Positions 27,011-35,967 of a stretch of DNA of 64,000 nucleotides are shown in pieces; positions within the stretch are counted from its first letter, which is position 1; every line of letters begins with the position of its first letter. The notes under the pieces were generated by a model. It made no database searches and was not told where the DNA came from. It saw only the letters and a list, made by a program, of their open reading frames with translations. Both the position numbers and the translations under genes were made by a program. Source of the stretch: Bordetella ansorpii (lineage in GTDB: Bacteria > Pseudomonadota > Gammaproteobacteria > Burkholderiales > Burkholderiaceae_B); the NCBI RefSeq assembly GCF_900078315.1, contig NZ_FKBS01000007.1, positions 168,747 through 232,746 on the forward strand. Reading direction: 5' to 3'.

Positions 27011-27843
27011 TGCCATCGTCGCTCCTGCTGCGCACCGCCCTGTTCGTACCCGCTTCGCGTCCCGAGCGCATTCCGAAGGCCCTGGCCAGCGGCGCGGATA
27101 CCGTCATCGTCGACCTGGAAGACGCCGTCGAGCACCTGGCCAAGGATAGCGCGCGCGAAGCGCTGTGCGACTTCCTGGGCACGCAGCCGCAGGCGCGCGT
27201 ATGGGTGCGCATCAACGATGCCTCCACGCCCTGGCACGAGGACGACTTGCGGGCCTGCCGCGGCCGCTCGAACGTGGCGGCCATCATGCTGCCCAAGGCC
27301 GAGAGCATGGCGCAGGTGCGCCATGCGTCGCAGACCGGCATCCCCATCGTGCCCATCATCGAGACCGCGCGCGGCGTGCTGAACGTGGGCGAGATCGCGG
27401 CCACGCCGGGGATTGCCCGGCTGTCCTTCGGCGGACTCGACCTGGGCGCCGACCTGAACCTGGTGCCCGACAGCCCGGGCGAGATGGTGATGCTGAACCA
27501 CGCCCGGGCGCAGGTGCTGCTGCACAGCCGCGGCGCGGGCCTGGCGGCGCCGCTGGATGGCGTCTACCCCGACATCCAGGATGCCGTGGGCTTGCGTGTG
27601 GCGGCTTCGCGCGCCCGCGACATGGGCTTCGCGGGCATGATGTGCATCCACCCCAGCCAGATCGGCGTGGTGCACGATGCCTACCAACCGCCGCAGGCCG
27701 ACGTCGACTGGGCCCGCCGCGTGGTGCAGGCCTATCGCGACAACAACGCGGGCGCGTTCCGCCTGGATGGCAAGATGGTGGATGCGCCGGTGGTGGCGCG
27801 CGCCCGGCAGGTGCTGGAGCGGGCGGGGGAGCTCGGCGCCTGA
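27010..27843 (+). CDS. CitE-like lyase (citramalyl-CoA/malyl-CoA lyase candidate)
   Basis: 277 aa HpcH/HpaI-type TIM barrel. RTALFVPASRPERIPKALAS opens it. VIVDLEDAVEHLAKDSAREA (Mg/CoA motif), VWVRINDAST, AIMLPKAES, PIIETARGVLN, LSFGGLDLGADLNL and CIHPSQIGVVHDAY follow in CitE order, with the Glu and Asp ligands for Mg2+. The start overlaps the CoA-transferase stop (TGATG). Expected chemistry: reversible cleavage of a 3-hydroxy-3-methyl or 3-hydroxy acyl-CoA, here most simply (S)-citramalyl-CoA to pyruvate and acetyl-CoA. Last gene of the operon; convergent with fic. Confidence 0.84.
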   Translation: MPSSLLLRTALFVPASRPERIPKALASGADTVIVDLEDAVEHLAKDSAREALCDFLGTQPQARVWVRINDASTPWHEDDLRACRGRSNVAAIMLPKAESMAQVRHASQTGIPIVPIIETARGVLNVGEIAATPGIARLSFGGLDLGADLNLVPDSPGEMVMLNHARAQVLLHSRGAGLAAPLDGVYPDIQDAVGLRVAASRARDMGFAGMMCIHPSQIGVVHDAYQPPQADVDWARRVVQAYRDNNAGAFRLDGKMVDAPVVARARQVLERAGELGA

Positions 27844-27879
27844 TGGCGGGACAGCGCCCAGGTAAGGGCGCACCGCATG

Positions 27880-29055
27880 TCAATCCAGCGGAGCGGCAGC
27901 TTCGGGATAGAGTCCGGGAAGCAGGAATTGCAGGGCATCCAGCGGCAGTGCGAATCGCAGGAGACCATGCGTGGAGGGAGATGTGATCAGGCCCGTTTGA
28001 AGCAGGCGGGCGATCAACTTGCGGCTGGTTCTCTCTCCCATGCCAGACATCTGGGAAAATTCCCCTCGTGTAAGCGGGCCTGCCGCAAACAGGTGATACA
28101 GCGGCAAGACGGCTTCGCGTCTGATCTCGGGGTCTTGCGTGCTTCGGAAAGTGATCAGGGCCTCGATCCGAGTCTTCATGTTGTCCATGTCCAGCATGCG
28201 CGACATGAAGTCGACCTGATCAGAGCAGATGCGCAGAAAATATTGGACCCAGTCGATCAAGCCTCTTTCGGTAAGATTGCCACGACCGTCCAGGTCTCCC
28301 TGACGTGGGATGTCGGCAGCAGCCAGATGTGCGTAGTATTGGCCTACATCCCGAGCCAGCCCGCGATTGGCCGACCACAGCCCTTGGCTGATTTCGGACA
28401 TGACAGCGTGCGTTTGCAGTCGCACCGCTCTGCCGTTGCCGTCGATGAAGGGATGAATCCATGCCATGCGGTGATGGGCGCAGGCAATCAGCAGCAGTGA
28501 TTCATCCCATGAGCGTTTGCGCTTGTAGGCTCGGTCGAAGGCTTCGAAGAAACGCGGTATGGCCTGCCAGCGTGGTGGAACATGCATTCCCACCTGCACG
28601 TCTCGTCGGCGCAGTTGTCCTGGTTCCACGATCTCGCCGTCATCCGTGACCCGATCTTCCGCTTGAAGGCGACCATATAGTTCTGCATGAGCGGTGAGAG
28701 CAAGCCCGGAATCTAGCGCCCATCCTTGTTGTTCAGCGAGGTCTTCCAAGGACCGTTCCGCTTCGATGTGCGCAACGGCAATCCGCTGTAGGCGAGCGAT
28801 CTCGGGACGGCTGGAGAAATTGGCGTGCAAGGCGCGGTCGATGTTCAATGGGTGGGTGCCCTGACCTTCGATGCGGTTGCTGTAATAGGAGTTCATGGCA
28901 CGGACCAATTCCCGCAAGGTTTCGCGGGAGGTCGGGTGCGCTTGACTAGCCAGGCGAATTGAACGACGAGCGATATCTGCCGCCTGCTCACGTACAAGAA
29001 CAAGCTTTTCCTGGCCAGGAATGAGCGGTTCGAACTGATGAGGGGTATCGTACAC
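27880..29055 (-). CDS. Fic-domain protein (class II) with C-terminal winged helix
   Basis: 391 aa from GTG 29055. The catalytic Fic motif HPFIDGNGRAVRLQ (about residues 206-219) is complete, with the His that attacks and the GNGR phosphate loop, so it should AMPylate (or otherwise transfer from a nucleotide to) a protein. The N-terminal inhibitory motif SNRIEG (about 56-61) fits (S/T)xxxE(G/N) and makes it class II, self-inhibited. The C-terminus, GEFSQMSGMGERTSRKLIAR followed by LLQTGLITSPS, is a winged helix that probably binds DNA. No antitoxin gene is adjacent. Base composition is clearly less GC-rich than the neighbours, suggesting acquisition. It lies downstream of folK in the same direction with its own promoter region. 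Confidence 0.9.
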   Translation of the reverse strand: MYDTPHQFEPLIPGQEKLVLVREQAADIARRSIRLASQAHPTSRETLRELVRAMNSYYSNRIEGQGTHPLNIDRALHANFSSRPEIARLQRIAVAHIEAERSLEDLAEQQGWALDSGLALTAHAELYGRLQAEDRVTDDGEIVEPGQLRRRDVQVGMHVPPRWQAIPRFFEAFDRAYKRKRSWDESLLLIACAHHRMAWIHPFIDGNGRAVRLQTHAVMSEISQGLWSANRGLARDVGQYYAHLAAADIPRQGDLDGRGNLTERGLIDWVQYFLRICSDQVDFMSRMLDMDNMKTRIEALITFRSTQDPEIRREAVLPLYHLFAAGPLTRGEFSQMSGMGERTSRKLIARLLQTGLITSPSTHGLLRFALPLDALQFLLPGLYPEAAAPLD

Positions 29056-29061
29056 GCTAAT

Positions 29062-29081
29062 TTTTGCCGGTTTTTTTGCCG
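29062..29081 (-). repeat. 20-bp direct repeat, fic-proximal copy
   Basis: On the fic strand the unit reads CGGCAAAAAAACCGGCAAAA: two CGGCAAAA half-sites 12 bp apart. It lies 7-26 bases upstream of the fic GTG and is identical to 29153-29172. Confidence 0.8.
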
Positions 29082-29152
29082 ACCAAGATCTATTTATAAG
29101 TGTCTGATTTTACATATGTATAAATAGAATTTCGAGATAAATTTCTGGAAAA

Positions 29153-29172
29153 TTTTGCCGGTTTTTTTGCCG
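29153..29172 (-). repeat. 20-bp direct repeat, fic-distal copy
   Basis: Exact copy of 29062-29081, 91 bp further upstream of fic and just downstream of the folK stop. The two copies bracket the presumed -10 region. Confidence 0.8.
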
Positions 29173-29193
29173 GTCTGGTTGCCTGAGGCAAGT

Positions 29194-29691
29194 TTAGCCT
29201 AGCCGATCTATCGCCTGATCCCCCCGCTTGGCGATCAGGGCATCCAGATTGCCCTGCGCCAGCACCAACCCCGGCGCCAAATCCCTTAGCGGCAGCAACA
29301 CGAACGCACGTTCGTGCATGCGCGGATGCGGCAGCGTCAGCCGGTCCGTGTCCAGCCGCGCGTCGCCATGCATCAACAGATCCAGGTCCAGCGTGCGCGG
29401 CGCATGGCGATATGGCCGTAGCCGGCCATGCCGCAATTCGATGGCCTGCAGCACGTCCAGCAGTTCGAGGGGAGACAGCGTGGTGTCCAACGCCGCGGCG
29501 GCGTTGACGAAGTCGGGGCCGGCGGCATCCACCGGCGCGCTGCGATACCAGGGCGAAACCTGACACGCCAGAATGCCGGGCGTGGCGGCCAGGTCGGCCA
29601 GCGCCGCCTTCAGCGTGGCGACGCTGTCGCCCAGGTTCGATCCCAGTCCGATGTAGGCCCGGACCGGGGCGCCGCCGCCCTCGGCACTCAT
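29194..29691 (-). CDS. folK: 2-amino-4-hydroxy-6-hydroxymethyldihydropteridine diphosphokinase
   Basis: 165 aa. VRAYIGLGSNLGDSVATL at the N-terminus is the HPPK start. SPWYRSAPVDAAGPDFVNAA, the Mg-binding RTLDLDLLMHGD (about residues 95-106) and LTLPHPRMHERAFVLLPL are all conserved. It transfers pyrophosphate from ATP to the pterin in folate synthesis. Its start overlaps the pcnB stop by ATGA, as is common in betaproteobacteria. Confidence 0.96.
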   Translation of the reverse strand: MSAEGGGAPVRAYIGLGSNLGDSVATLKAALADLAATPGILACQVSPWYRSAPVDAAGPDFVNAAAALDTTLSPLELLDVLQAIELRHGRLRPYRHAPRTLDLDLLMHGDARLDTDRLTLPHPRMHERAFVLLPLRDLAPGLVLAQGNLDALIAKRGDQAIDRLG

Positions 29692-31133
29692 GCGCCGTCA
29701 GCCGGCGCGGGGCCCGCATTGCCGCTGTTATCCCCGCCACGGCCACCGCCGCCACCGGAACGGCGGCGACGCGGACGGCGCTTGCGCGCCGGACCTTCAC
29801 CGGCGCCGACGCCGGCCTCGCCACCCGAGCCCGCACCGGCCCCCGATCCTTCACGCGGCAGGCGGGCGGTGTCTTCGATCATCTCGGCGCGCGTGGCGTC
29901 GTCGGCGTTGGCCAGATCCATCCACCACTGGGCCAGCACGCTGTCGAATTCGCCCGAAGCGGCGCGCAACTGCAGGAAGTCGCACGCGGCGCGGAAGCGC
30001 GGTTGCTCGATCATGCGGTAGACGGTCTTGCCCTGGCGGCGCTCGAAGCGCGGCTGCATGAACCAGATTTCGCGCATGTCGGACGAGAAGCGGCGCTGGA
30101 TGGCCAGCTTCTCGGTCTGTTCGTCCAGCACCGAATCGGCGGCCTGCACCAGCGCGGGCATGGTGTGCTCGCCCTGGGCGCGCAGTTGCTTCCAGCGCGC
30201 GTCCACCAGGCGCCACAGCAGCACGGCGAACAGGAAGCTGGGGCTGATGGCCTTGCCCGAGCGCACGCGCGCGTCGGTGCGTTCCAGCGCCTGTTCGACG
30301 AAGTCTTCACCGCCGGGCTGTTCCAGCACCACGTCCAGCAGGGGCAGCAGGCCGTGATGCAGGCCTTCCTCGCGCAACTGGCGCAGGCAGTCCATGGCGT
30401 GGCCGCAGGTCAGCAGCTTCAGCATTTCGTCGAACAGCCGCGACGCGGGCACGTTCTCGATCAGGCCGGCCATGGTGCGGATGGGCTGGCGCGTGGACTG
30501 CTCGATGGTGCCGTTGAGCTTGGCGGCGAAACGCACGGCGCGCAGCATGCGCACCGGATCTTCGCGATAGCGCTTGATCGGATCGCCGATCATGCTGATC
30601 TGGCGCTTCTTCAGGTCTTGCACGCCGTTGTGATAGTCGATGACTTCTTCGGTGTGCGGGTCGTAGTACAGCGCGTTCATGGTGAAGTCGCGCCGCGCGG
30701 CATCCTGTTCCTGCGTGCCGAACACGTTGTCGCGCAGGATCCGGCCGTGTTCGTCGGTTTCCTGGTTTTCGTCGGCGGGCGCGCGGAAGGTCGAGGTCTC
30801 GATGATCTCTTGCCCGAACACCACATGCACCAGCTGGAAGCGGCGGCCGATGATGCGGGCGCGGCGGAACAGCGGGCGGATCTGCTCGGGCGTGGCGTTG
30901 GTGGCCACGTCGAAGTCCTTGGGCTCGAGACCCACGATCAGGTCGCGCACCGCGCCGCCCACGATGTAGGCCTCGTAGCCATGCTGGCGCAGCACTTCGC
31001 AGACCTTGATGGCGTGGCGCGACACGTTGCGCCGGTCGATGCCATGACGTTCGCGCTCGATGCGCAGGGGGCCCCCGGCGACCGTCGGGCCGAACAGGCG
31101 GCCGACGAATTTCTTTATGGTGGTTGTGATCAT
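29688..31133 (-). CDS. pcnB: poly(A) polymerase I
   Basis: 481 aa. The nucleotidyltransferase head has AYIVGGAVRDLIVGLEPKDF followed by DVATNATPEQ, with the catalytic Asp pair. RDFTMNALYYDP and the REDPVRMLRAVRFAAKLNG block separate PcnB from CCA-adding enzymes (the VRMLRAVRFA pattern). The C-terminal tail is very basic (KRRPRRRR) then Gly-rich (SGGGGGRGG), a likely RNA-binding tail. It adds 3' A-tails that mark RNA for decay. Four bases separate it from the upstream HAD gene. Confidence 0.95.
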   Translation of the reverse strand: MITTTIKKFVGRLFGPTVAGGPLRIERERHGIDRRNVSRHAIKVCEVLRQHGYEAYIVGGAVRDLIVGLEPKDFDVATNATPEQIRPLFRRARIIGRRFQLVHVVFGQEIIETSTFRAPADENQETDEHGRILRDNVFGTQEQDAARRDFTMNALYYDPHTEEVIDYHNGVQDLKKRQISMIGDPIKRYREDPVRMLRAVRFAAKLNGTIEQSTRQPIRTMAGLIENVPASRLFDEMLKLLTCGHAMDCLRQLREEGLHHGLLPLLDVVLEQPGGEDFVEQALERTDARVRSGKAISPSFLFAVLLWRLVDARWKQLRAQGEHTMPALVQAADSVLDEQTEKLAIQRRFSSDMREIWFMQPRFERRQGKTVYRMIEQPRFRAACDFLQLRAASGEFDSVLAQWWMDLANADDATRAEMIEDTARLPREGSGAGAGSGGEAGVGAGEGPARKRRPRRRRSGGGGGRGGDNSGNAGPAPADGA

Positions 31134-31137
31134 TTAT

Positions 31138-31839
31138 CTACGACTTGGCATCCAGGGTGTGATCGAACAGGTCGAGCACGATCCAATTCTGGCGCTCGGC
31201 GATGTCCCGCAGCGCGGGGCTGGGGTTGGTGGCGATCGGACGGGTGACCTGTTCGAGCAGGGGCACGTCGTTGACCGAATCGCTATAAAAAAACGTTTCC
31301 GTGAAATCGGCAAGCGTCAGGCCCATCCCGGCCAGCCATTCGCGCACGCGCACGACCTTGCCTTCGCGGAAGCTGGGCGTGCCCAGGATACGGCCGGTGT
31401 AGCGGCCCGCCACGTATTCGGGGTCGGTGGCCACCAGGTGCGGCACGCCGAAGGCGCGCGCGATGGGGGCGGTGACGAAGCTGTTGGTGGCGGTGACCAC
31501 GGCGCACAGGTCGCCTGCCTGCAGGTGCTCGGCCACCAGGTTCACCGCGCGCGCCGTGAAGGCGGGGCGGATGACCTGGGCCATGAATTCTTCATGCCAT
31601 AGCGCCAGGTCGTACGGCGCATGCGCGGCCAGCAGGCCCAGCATGAATTCGGCGGCCTGTTCGGCCGTCAGTTCGCCGCGGTTGTAGCGTTCCATCAGGT
31701 CGTCGTTGCGGCGGCGCGCTTCGTCGGGGTCGCCGGCGCGGCCCGTGCGGGCCAGGAAATCGGCCCATTGATAGTCGCTGTCCAGCGGCAGCAGCGTGTG
31801 GTCCAGGTCGAACAGGGCGAGGCGGCGAGGAGCGGTCAT
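31138..31839 (-). CDS. HAD-IB family (SerB-like) phosphatase
   Basis: 233 aa from ATG 31839, overlapping the hda stop (ATGA). HAD motif I, RLALFDLDHTLLPLDSD (nucleophile Asp); motif II near VVTATNSF; motif III/IV, EGKVVRVREWL, then FYSDSVNDVPLL. The cap resembles phosphoserine phosphatase-like HAD-IB enzymes. In this group of bacteria homologues in the hda-pcnB cluster are often labelled histidinol-phosphatase or simply HAD hydrolase; the substrate cannot be fixed here. Confidence 0.88.
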   Translation of the reverse strand: MTAPRRLALFDLDHTLLPLDSDYQWADFLARTGRAGDPDEARRRNDDLMERYNRGELTAEQAAEFMLGLLAAHAPYDLALWHEEFMAQVIRPAFTARAVNLVAEHLQAGDLCAVVTATNSFVTAPIARAFGVPHLVATDPEYVAGRYTGRILGTPSFREGKVVRVREWLAGMGLTLADFTETFFYSDSVNDVPLLEQVTRPIATNPSPALRDIAERQNWIVLDLFDHTLDAKS

Positions 31840-32528
31840 GGCAAGTGAGGGTCTGCCAGCATGGTGCGCAGCAGCGGGATGGTGATGGGCCGGCCGGTGG
31901 CCAGCGAGTAGCGGTCGAGCATGTCCACCAGCGTGGTCAGCTTGCGGATGTCGCGCTCGTAGTGGGTGAACATCCAGTTGACGACTTCCGGGTTCAGGTA
32001 GAGGCCGCGATCGGCCGCGCGAGCGGTGAGGGCGGACAGCTTGTCGGCGTCGGACAACGGTTCGAGCCGGAAGACCAGGTCCCAGCCTAGGCGGGTGCGC
32101 AGATCTTCGCGCAGGGGCATGGACATCGGCGCGCGGTCGCCCGACACGGCCAGGGCGAACGCCCGGCTGGTGGCCGCGGATTCGCGCCAGCGATTGTACA
32201 GGGCGAACAGGGCGGCCTGCCGGGGCTCGTCCATGCGGTGCACGTCGTCGATGGCCGCCACGCGTGGCAGGACCGGCGAATCGATCTCGGCCAGGGTGCG
32301 GATCACGGCGACGTCGCTGTCCGCGTTCAGGAAGATATTGCCGGGCTCGGAGGACAGGGCGCGCAGCAGGTGGCTGCTGCCGCAGCCCGAGGGGCCCCAC
32401 AGGTACATGGCCCGGCCGGGCGACAGCGCGCGCGCCGCCGCCACCGCCGCCCCATTGGGCCCGGCGATGTAATTGGCCAGCGTGGGCGCTGGCGCGGTAA
32501 GGACATCAAGCAACAACTGGCGAGTCAT
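31836..32528 (-). CDS. hda: DnaA regulatory inactivator Hda
   Basis: 230 aa AAA+ protein from ATG 32528. A short N-terminus is followed by NYIAGPNGAA, YLWGPSGCGSSHLLRALS (Walker A, unusual CGSSH), AAIDDVHRMDEPRQAALFAL (Walker B) and LRTRLGWDLVFRLEPLSDAD (sensor/Arg-finger region). It has no DnaA DNA-binding domain. With the loaded beta clamp it promotes ATP hydrolysis by DnaA. Divergent from purM, as in other Burkholderiales. Confidence 0.93.
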   Translation of the reverse strand: MTRQLLLDVLTAPAPTLANYIAGPNGAAVAAARALSPGRAMYLWGPSGCGSSHLLRALSSEPGNIFLNADSDVAVIRTLAEIDSPVLPRVAAIDDVHRMDEPRQAALFALYNRWRESAATSRAFALAVSGDRAPMSMPLREDLRTRLGWDLVFRLEPLSDADKLSALTARAADRGLYLNPEVVNWMFTHYERDIRKLTTLVDMLDRYSLATGRPITIPLLRTMLADPHLP

Positions 32529-32678
32529 GAGCGGCGATAAAAACAGGCTTTCCGGGGCGATCCGCCTGGGGGGACAGGGTGAAAACGGCGTGTCTGGCCT
32601 GTCCGGGCCGGCGGCGTCGTAAAATCGGAAAGATTCCACCTAAATCCCGCAATTTTTACATAGCCCACGGTTTTTCTC

Positions 32679-33728
<1,050 letters not shown>

Positions 33729-33741
33729 GCCTCTCCCGCGC

Positions 33742-33811
33742 GGCCGGCGCGTCGGTCCTCGAACCGCCGGCCTTGCAGGAAGTCCGCGCGCGCTTGCCGC
33801 CCCGGGGCGGC
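33742..33811. terminator. two GC hairpins between convergent purM and ABC operon
   Basis: GGCCGGCG (33742-33749) / CGCCGGCC (33765-33772) is an 8-bp stem with a 15-base loop. GCCGCCCCGGGGCGGC (33796-33811) is a perfect 16-bp palindrome. Both lie in the 140-base gap between convergent genes, where terminators are expected. There is no T-run, so these are structural candidates only. Confidence 0.5.
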
Positions 33812-33868
33812 GATGCCGTTCGCGTCATCGGCGTGCTCCGGACGCTGGCCGGTCCGGCAAGGCCAGCC

Positions 33869-34978
33869 TCAAGAGTGGCAGACCAACCCGTCCTGCAGCG
33901 CCGTGACTTCCAGGTTGACCTGGCCGACACGCTGCGCGCGGGCCTGCCGCAGCGCGCCGCTGGCCTTCCAGTAGCGCACCGCCTGGTCCACGTAACGGGC
34001 CGACACCGGGTCTGCCTGCGCCAGCACGATCTGCGGCTGGCGTGCATCCGGCACGATATCGATGGGCAGTCTCCGGTAGAAACGCCATTCCTCGCGCGCC
34101 AGCAGCCGTTGCAGCACGGCCTCGTCCTCCGCCAGCACCTCGCATTCGCCGCTCATGAAGGCATAGGCGGCGTGCACGCTGGAGGGGTAGGCGCGTGGCC
34201 GGGCCTGGTAGGTGGCCTGCAGGCTATCCGCATAGGGGCTGCCCTGCTGCACGCAGACGCTGCGGCGGGCCAGCACATTGCGGCCGGCCGGGGACGCCGC
34301 CGCTTGCCAGGCATCGGCCGCGCCGCGCAGGGCCAGCAGCGCGGCGCGGCCCGTCACGTATTCGGTGGCGATGGCGCCGCCGCCCGAGACCGGCGTGTCG
34401 TTTCCAGCCGGCATGCCGTAGCGCGTGCCGGCCAGGATCAGGTCGGCACGGGGGCGGGTCAGGGCCTCCAGCGCGCCGCGTTTCTCGTCCGTGGCGGGCA
34501 GGTTCACCAGGCGTAGCGGCACGTCCAGCGTGTCCGCGAGATAACGCGCCAGCGCGGCGTCGTAGTCATCGGGCTCGGACGGGGGCTGGGAGCCCGGCGG
34601 CGCTGGGCGCGGATAGGCGCGCACGGCCACCACCAACGTGCCGCGCGCACGCGCCTGCTGCAGGACGGGACCCAGGGGCCGTGCGCGCCAGTCGGGCTGC
34701 CGGGCCAGCGTCTCCAGCCAGCGCTGCACGGATTCGGGCAGGCGGTCGGCCAGTCCGTCATCGCCGGTGCGCCAGGCCGTGGCCAGCGCCGTGCCACCCA
34801 CCAAAGCCAGCGCCACGCCGCCGGCCGCCAACAACGCCGCCACCGAACGGACGCCGCGACGGACGGTCCTCGGATGGCCGGCGCTTTGGCGTCCGGCATT
34901 CCGTGAGCCGTCGGCCCGGCTGCCGGCGCTTCTAAGACCCTTGGCGCGGGATGAAGGGCTCTGGTGCCTGTTGCCCAT
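33869..34978 (-). CDS. membrane-anchored family-3-like solute-binding protein in an ABC operon
   Basis: 369 aa from ATG 34978. A polar, Arg/Ser-rich N-terminus (about 40 residues) precedes a single hydrophobic helix VAALLAAGGVALALVGGTAL (about 48-67). The rest looks like a bacterial extracellular solute-binding protein family 3 domain: RARGTLVVAVRAYPRPAPPG, DYDAALARYLADTL, LRLVNLPATDEKRGALEALT, RADLILAG and VCVQQGSPYADSLQA. It is the last gene of an SsuABC-like operon that already has its own receptor. It may be a second receptor held on the membrane, or a sensor. The family call is moderate because the N-terminus is atypical. Confidence 0.72.
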   Translation of the reverse strand: MGNRHQSPSSRAKGLRSAGSRADGSRNAGRQSAGHPRTVRRGVRSVAALLAAGGVALALVGGTALATAWRTGDDGLADRLPESVQRWLETLARQPDWRARPLGPVLQQARARGTLVVAVRAYPRPAPPGSQPPSEPDDYDAALARYLADTLDVPLRLVNLPATDEKRGALEALTRPRADLILAGTRYGMPAGNDTPVSGGGAIATEYVTGRAALLALRGAADAWQAAASPAGRNVLARRSVCVQQGSPYADSLQATYQARPRAYPSSVHAAYAFMSGECEVLAEDEAVLQRLLAREEWRFYRRLPIDIVPDARQPQIVLAQADPVSARYVDQAVRYWKASGALRQARAQRVGQVNLEVTALQDGLVCHS

Positions 34979-34986
34979 TCTGCGCC

Positions 34987-35967
34987 TCAGCCGTCCGACG
35001 CCAGGCCGCGCCGCCACCGCGTGCAGCCGCGCTCCACCAACGCCAGCACGTAGTTCAACGCCAGGCCCAGCAGCGCCAGCAGCAGGATGCCCGCGTACAT
35101 CGAGGGAATCTGGAACACTTCCTGCGAGTTCAGCGTCAGGAAGCCCAGGCCGGAGTGCGCGCCGATCATCTCCGCGGCCACCAGCGCGGTGATGCAGTAG
35201 GTGCCCGCCAGCCGCACGCCGGTGAAGATCGATGGCGAGGCCGCCGGCAGCACCACCTTGCGGAACACGAAGGCGCTGGAGGCGCCCATCGAGCGCGCGG
35301 CGTTCACCAGCAGCGGATCCACCTGCTTGACGCCGCCGATGGTGTTCAACAGCACGGGCCAGAACGAGGCCCAGAAGATGATGGCCACTTTCGACAGTTC
35401 GCCGATTCCCAGGAACAGCACGAACACCGGAAACAGCGCCAGGGCCGAGGTCTGCCGGAACAGTTGCAGGATGGGGTCGATCACGCGTTCGAAGCGCGCG
35501 AAGCGGCCCATCAGCAGGCCCAGCGACACTCCCAGCGCAATGGCCAGCAACAGGCCCCACAGCGAGCGTTGCAGGCTGGCCAGCACGTGTTTCAGCAGTT
35601 CGCCCTGGCCGCCCAGGTCGATGATGGCCTGCGCCACGTCCGATGGCGGACTGAGATAGGCCTGGCTGACCACGCCCGTGCGCGGCAGCAGTTCCCAGCT
35701 CAGCAGGAAGCCGGCGATGCCGATCAGGCCCAGGCTGTGATCGCGCCAGCGGCCCGAGGGACGGCGGGGCGGCGCGCCGGCCAAGGGCCTGGAGGCCGCG
35801 CCGCGCGCTGGCGGGGACGCTTGGGCGGGTGCGCCCTGGGCGGCGTGCGAGGGAAGCAGCATCGCGCCATCTGGGCCGAGCAGGGGCAGGTCGATGGGCG
35901 TACTCGATGCGGCCCCATCCTGACGCGCGCTCCGGTGCTGGCCCCGGGAGAGGTCCGGCAGGCTCAT
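34987..35967 (-). CDS. ABC transporter permease (SsuC/TauC/NrtB family)
   Basis: 326 aa from ATG 35967 (MSLPDLSRGQHRSARQ), overlapping the ATPase stop (ATGA). A long low-complexity N-terminal extension (about 75 residues, Pro/Ala/Arg-rich) precedes six hydrophobic helices. FRQTSALALFPVFVLFLGIG and SMGASSAFVFRKVVLPAASP, the EAA-type coupling loop, are visible. It forms the channel for the ATPase and receptor encoded upstream. Family members carry sulfonates, nitrate, taurine or pyrimidine precursors; the ligand here is unknown. Confidence 0.9.
   Translation of the reverse strand: MSLPDLSRGQHRSARQDGAASSTPIDLPLLGPDGAMLLPSHAAQGAPAQASPPARGAASRPLAGAPPRRPSGRWRDHSLGLIGIAGFLLSWELLPRTGVVSQAYLSPPSDVAQAIIDLGGQGELLKHVLASLQRSLWGLLLAIALGVSLGLLMGRFARFERVIDPILQLFRQTSALALFPVFVLFLGIGELSKVAIIFWASFWPVLLNTIGGVKQVDPLLVNAARSMGASSAFVFRKVVLPAASPSIFTGVRLAGTYCITALVAAEMIGAHSGLGFLTLNSQEVFQIPSMYAGILLLALLGLALNYVLALVERGCTRWRRGLASDG

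Larger units (their letters stand above)
29056..29193 (-). promoter_or_regulatory. A/T-rich fic promoter region with repeats
   Basis: Between fic and folK. It contains two copies of a 20-bp direct repeat (29062-29081 and 29153-29172), a 9-bp inverted repeat CTATTTATA (29090-29098) / TATAAATAG (29119-29127), and the palindrome TACATATGTA (29111-29120). Read towards fic, TATAAA is a plausible -10. No Shine-Dalgarno sequence precedes the GTG; the proximal repeat occupies that position. The fic winged helix is a candidate ligand for the repeats (inference). Confidence 0.6.

Noticed and set aside
27240-27880. Open frames antisense to the CitE-like gene that could extend fic upstream or encode another protein
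   Set aside because: They lie on the opposite strand of a gene with intact family motifs and have low-complexity composition.
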